Origin: Candidatus Bathyarchaeota archaeon
Lineage (GTDB): Archaea > Thermoproteota > Bathyarchaeia > Bathyarchaeales > Bathycorpusculaceae
Assembly (NCBI GenBank): GCA_018396675.1
Contig: JAGTQX010000003.1
Location: 248,001 to 312,000 of the forward strand
Length of the DNA stretch: 64,000 nucleotides
Direction: 5' to 3'
The notes below the pieces were generated by a model, which was given only the letters and a program-made list of their open reading frames with translations, made no database searches and was not told the DNA's origin. Every line of letters starts with the position of its first letter. Within the stretch, counting starts at the first letter, position 1. Below are positions 61,688-64,000 of this stretch, piece after piece. Both the position numbers and the translations under genes were made by a program.

Positions 61688-63055
61688 TTGCCAATACTTC
61701 CCATCGACACTGGACGTTATGGCACGCCGGAAATGCGCAGAATTTTTGAGGAAGAATCGCGTGTCCAAAAAATGTTGGATGTAGAAGCTGCACTAGCCTG
61801 GGCGCACGCTGAAGTTGGCAATATCCCACGAGAAGACGCTGAAAAAATCATGGCTGCGGCTTCTTTGAAACATGTTAAACTATCACGGATAAAAGAAATT
61901 GAACGTGAAATAAAACATGATGTTGCCGCACTTGTAAGAGCTTTAGCTGAGGAAAGCGGCTCAAGCGGTGCTTACGTGCATCTTGGCGCCACAAGCTACG
62001 ACATTGTGGATACCACCAACGCTCTTCAGTTGAAAGAGGCTTTAGACGTAATTGAAAATAAGCTGAACGATTTCGAGAAGATTCTGATGGAAAAAGCGTT
62101 AAAGTATAAAGAAACCTTGATGATTGGGCGAACGCACGGACAACACGCTTTACCCATAACTTTGGGTTTCAAGTTTGCCGTTTGGATGCGGGAAATCTCA
62201 CGGCACATCGAAAGGATTAGGCAGTGCCGCGAACGCGCAATAGTTGGCAAAATGAGCGGAGCCGTCGGCACTCAAGCTGGACTTGGTGAACATGCCACGC
62301 GTATACAGGAGCTTGTGATGCAAAAGCTTGGAATTAAAGCAGCAGACATCTCCACGCAGATCGTGCAAAGAGACCGTCACGCTGAACTTGTCTGTTTGTT
62401 AGCGCTTATTGCTTCGAGTCTCGAAAACTTTGCAATTGAAATCCGTGAACTGCAACGACCAGAAATAGGCGAGCTCTTCGAACCCTTCGAAGCTGAAAAG
62501 CAGGTGGGCAGTTCAACAATGCCTCATAAGCAAAACCCGGAAACATGTGAAAGAATATGCGGTTTGGCAAGAATAATTCGAAGCTTAACAATTCCAGCAT
62601 TAGAAAACGTTGTGACTTGGCATGAAAGAGACTTAACACAGTCTTCTGCTGAACGCTTCACAATACCCGAAGCATGCATACTGACAGACTACATATTGTT
62701 TCTAATGAACAACATTGTCGCTAACATACGCGTAGACGAAGAGCGAATGCTGAAAAATACAGAGCTTACTCAAGGACGAGCAATGTCAGAAGCCGTGATG
62801 ATAGCGTTAACAAAGAAAGGTGTAAGCCGACAGGAGGCCCATGAACTATTAAGAAAATTAACAATTAAAAGCCAGACGGAAAACAAGCATTTCAAGGAGG
62901 TTCTTTTAGAAGACAAGCTTGTGCGTAGCAAACTGAGCGAGAAAGAAATTGCGGAAGCATTAAAGCCTAAAAACTATTTGGGAACAGCCAAAAAGCAAGT
63001 GGTTCGCATGGTTAAAAAAACCATGAAAGAACGAAAAGCTAGAGGATTAGTCTAG
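61688..63055 (+). CDS. purB: Adenylosuccinate lyase
   Basis: 455 aa with TTG start at 61688. Signature GSSTMPHKQNPETCE, with further blocks LGATSYDIVDT, IGRTHGQHALPITLGFKFA and KMSGAVGTQA. It cleaves SAICAR and adenylosuccinate in purine synthesis. Its stop overlaps that of the convergent Hel308 gene in a shared CTAG. Confidence 0.95.
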   Translation: MPILPIDTGRYGTPEMRRIFEEESRVQKMLDVEAALAWAHAEVGNIPREDAEKIMAAASLKHVKLSRIKEIEREIKHDVAALVRALAEESGSSGAYVHLGATSYDIVDTTNALQLKEALDVIENKLNDFEKILMEKALKYKETLMIGRTHGQHALPITLGFKFAVWMREISRHIERIRQCRERAIVGKMSGAVGTQAGLGEHATRIQELVMQKLGIKAADISTQIVQRDRHAELVCLLALIASSLENFAIEIRELQRPEIGELFEPFEAEKQVGSSTMPHKQNPETCERICGLARIIRSLTIPALENVVTWHERDLTQSSAERFTIPEACILTDYILFLMNNIVANIRVDEERMLKNTELTQGRAMSEAVMIALTKKGVSRQEAHELLRKLTIKSQTENKHFKEVLLEDKLVRSKLSEKEIAEALKPKNYLGTAKKQVVRMVKKTMKERKARGLV

Positions 63056-64000
63056 TATTCTGTTAGGGCTTTTTGTTTCCACTCATTATTTTTTTCAAGT
63101 TTCGTCCATGTTTCCTTTTTCACGTAACCGCCAACCTGTTCTTTGATTTTCTTTGCCAATTTAGCGCCTATCAACGGTAAATTCATCAAGTTTTCAATTT
63201 GTGCATGTTTTATGTCTTCTATTGTTTTGTATCCAGCGTTGTAAAGTATGCGTCCACGAACCCTTCCCACGCCTTCAAGCTTGACTATCGGTAAAAGTTC
63301 CTTTTTAACGCCTTTTTCCACTCTTTCCATCAGTTCTAAAGTTAACGGTTGCAGTTCTTTGTTGCCGAAAAGCGTGGCTAACTCGTTGGTTGCATACAAC
63401 AGCCACTTCGCGTTTTCAATTGTTCGGTAAAGGTCGCCTGGCTGAACTCGGAAACGTTCCATTATCTCATCTTCGCTTGCCTCTTCAATCCAAGCCTTCA
63501 AAACCATAGCCGTTTTCACTTCGCCAAGAAACTCCTCGTAGTTAACGCGGTCTTCCCACTCGTCTGGCGCGGGCATCATAAACTCGTCCTTGTGTTCCTC
63601 CATGAAAACCGCTATCTTTTCCAACTCGCTTGCGTAAGGGCGAAGCATTGGACGCATGTCCGGCGTGTGGGAAATCAATTGAAGCAAGCTCAAGTCAGTT
63701 AGAAAACTGGGTCTATGTCTAAACGCGTTGCGAATTACAACCGCTGAAACTGGGTCTATGTATAGCTCGCTTACCCGTTTTCCAAACCGCGTTGCGTATA
63801 TGCTGTTTCCACTTACGTCAATCATTTCCTCGTCGTAAAGGTATTTGAGGATTTTAGCAATAACCGATTTTATCGCCACAATATCGTATTGGTGAGCGTA
63901 AAAAGTTCTGCCGAAAAACTCGTAAATTCCAGCTTCAGTATGAGCATAATCAGCAGCAACCGTCGCCAACACGTGTGAACGCAAAATCCGTTCAACAGCC
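63052..64000 (-). CDS. hel308: Hel308-type superfamily 2 helicase, C-terminal part (runs off the right edge)
   Basis: About 315 residues are present; the frame continues past 64000 with no stop, so the start and RecA domains lie outside. What remains is the winged helix (RSHVLATVAADYAHTEAGIY, IYATRFGKRVSELYIDP), the ratchet helical domain (about 90-215 of this part) and a helix-hairpin-helix end (EGVGRVRGRILYNAGYKTIE). Hel308 unwinds lagging-strand forks in archaeal repair. Confidence 0.9.
   Translation of the reverse strand, partial: AVERILRSHVLATVAADYAHTEAGIYEFFGRTFYAHQYDIVAIKSVIAKILKYLYDEEMIDVSGNSIYATRFGKRVSELYIDPVSAVVIRNAFRHRPSFLTDLSLLQLISHTPDMRPMLRPYASELEKIAVFMEEHKDEFMMPAPDEWEDRVNYEEFLGEVKTAMVLKAWIEEASEDEIMERFRVQPGDLYRTIENAKWLLYATNELATLFGNKELQPLTLELMERVEKGVKKELLPIVKLEGVGRVRGRILYNAGYKTIEDIKHAQIENLMNLPLIGAKLAKKIKEQVGGYVKKETWTKLEKNNEWKQKALTEY

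Noticed and set aside
1-64000. CRISPR arrays, transposons or rRNA genes
   Set aside because: No regularly spaced repeat series, no transposase or integrase and no rRNA-like sequence was seen on reading through the window.

Overview
The window is a gene-dense stretch of archaeal chromosome. Archaeal markers are a complete set of archaeal-type replication proteins (PCNA, both primase subunits, both GINS subunits, MCM, both RFC subunits), ribosomal proteins eL42 and eS27, aIF2-alpha, Nop10, RNA polymerase subunit Rpo12, transcription factor TFS, 4-demethylwyosine synthase, bifunctional FBP aldolase/phosphatase, a type IV pilin-like protein and an archaeosortase. Two of the four tRNA genes carry introns, one at the non-canonical position 29/30. 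Many starts are TTG or GTG. The mixture (TACK-type replisome, fused GMP synthase, DUF2079 and surface glycan genes) suggests a Bathyarchaeia-like member of the Thermoproteota/TACK group; this placement is inference, because no rRNA gene is present.

Layout. 0-2.7 kb: glmM and a GlmU-like enzyme for UDP-GlcNAc. 2.8-4.4 kb: small proteins and head-to-head tRNA-Val and tRNA-Ser. 4.4-7 kb: an SLC41/MgtE-like permease with two tandem PhoU-TrkA_C proteins. 7-8.3 kb: three uncharacterised small proteins. 8.3-11 kb: S-adenosylhomocysteine hydrolase and an SAH/MTA deaminase-type amidohydrolase. 11.3-14.3 kb: DUF99 protein, TFS, PCNA, PriL. 14.3-20.3 kb: a surface-glycan block with three glycosyltransferases, a DUF2079 membrane protein and a GDP-mannose 3,5-epimerase-like enzyme. 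20.5-22.3 kb: PriS and Gins51. 22.3-23.3 kb: archaeosortase. 23.8-26 kb: eL42, eS27, aIF2-alpha, Nop10, PAC2. 26.2-33.4 kb: pilin-like protein, Gins23-MCM, glutamate dehydrogenase, RFC small and large. 33.4-38.5 kb: tRNA-binding protein, HD hydrolase, endonuclease V, translin, an AbrB-like protein, Taw1 and SHMT. 38.6-42.6 kb: a large surface protein, a Cys-rich protein, Rpo12, a Trm5-like enzyme and Trm112. 42.6-47.5 kb: a four-gene nucleotide-sugar operon. 47.6-51.3 kb: GMP synthase, glutamine synthetase and a divergent Lrp-type regulator. 51.3-53.1 kb: intron-containing tRNA-Leu and tRNA-Arg flanking a membrane protein and repeats derived from the tRNA-Leu 3' end. 53.1-64 kb: RHH regulator, FBP aldolase/phosphatase, a wHTH regulator, glycosyltransferase, nucleotidyltransferase, DUF2095, a surface protein with a cytoplasmic coiled coil, ferredoxin, an asparagine-synthase-like protein, adenylosuccinate lyase and the 3' part of a Hel308 helicase.

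How the parts fit. The strongest theme is replication: eight core replisome genes in four two-gene blocks lie within about 21 kb, interleaved with a translation block and a surface-glycan block. The second theme is glycosylation and surface assembly: two mutase/nucleotidylyltransferase pairs, dehydrogenases, glycosyltransferases, an archaeosortase, a pilin and two large exported proteins. The third is nitrogen metabolism: glnA, gdhA, guaA and an Lrp-type regulator, with an ACAAATGT motif recurring in the glnA/regulator and gdhA upstream regions, which suggests a shared regulon. I saw no rRNA, CRISPR array, transposase, intein or recognisable replication origin.
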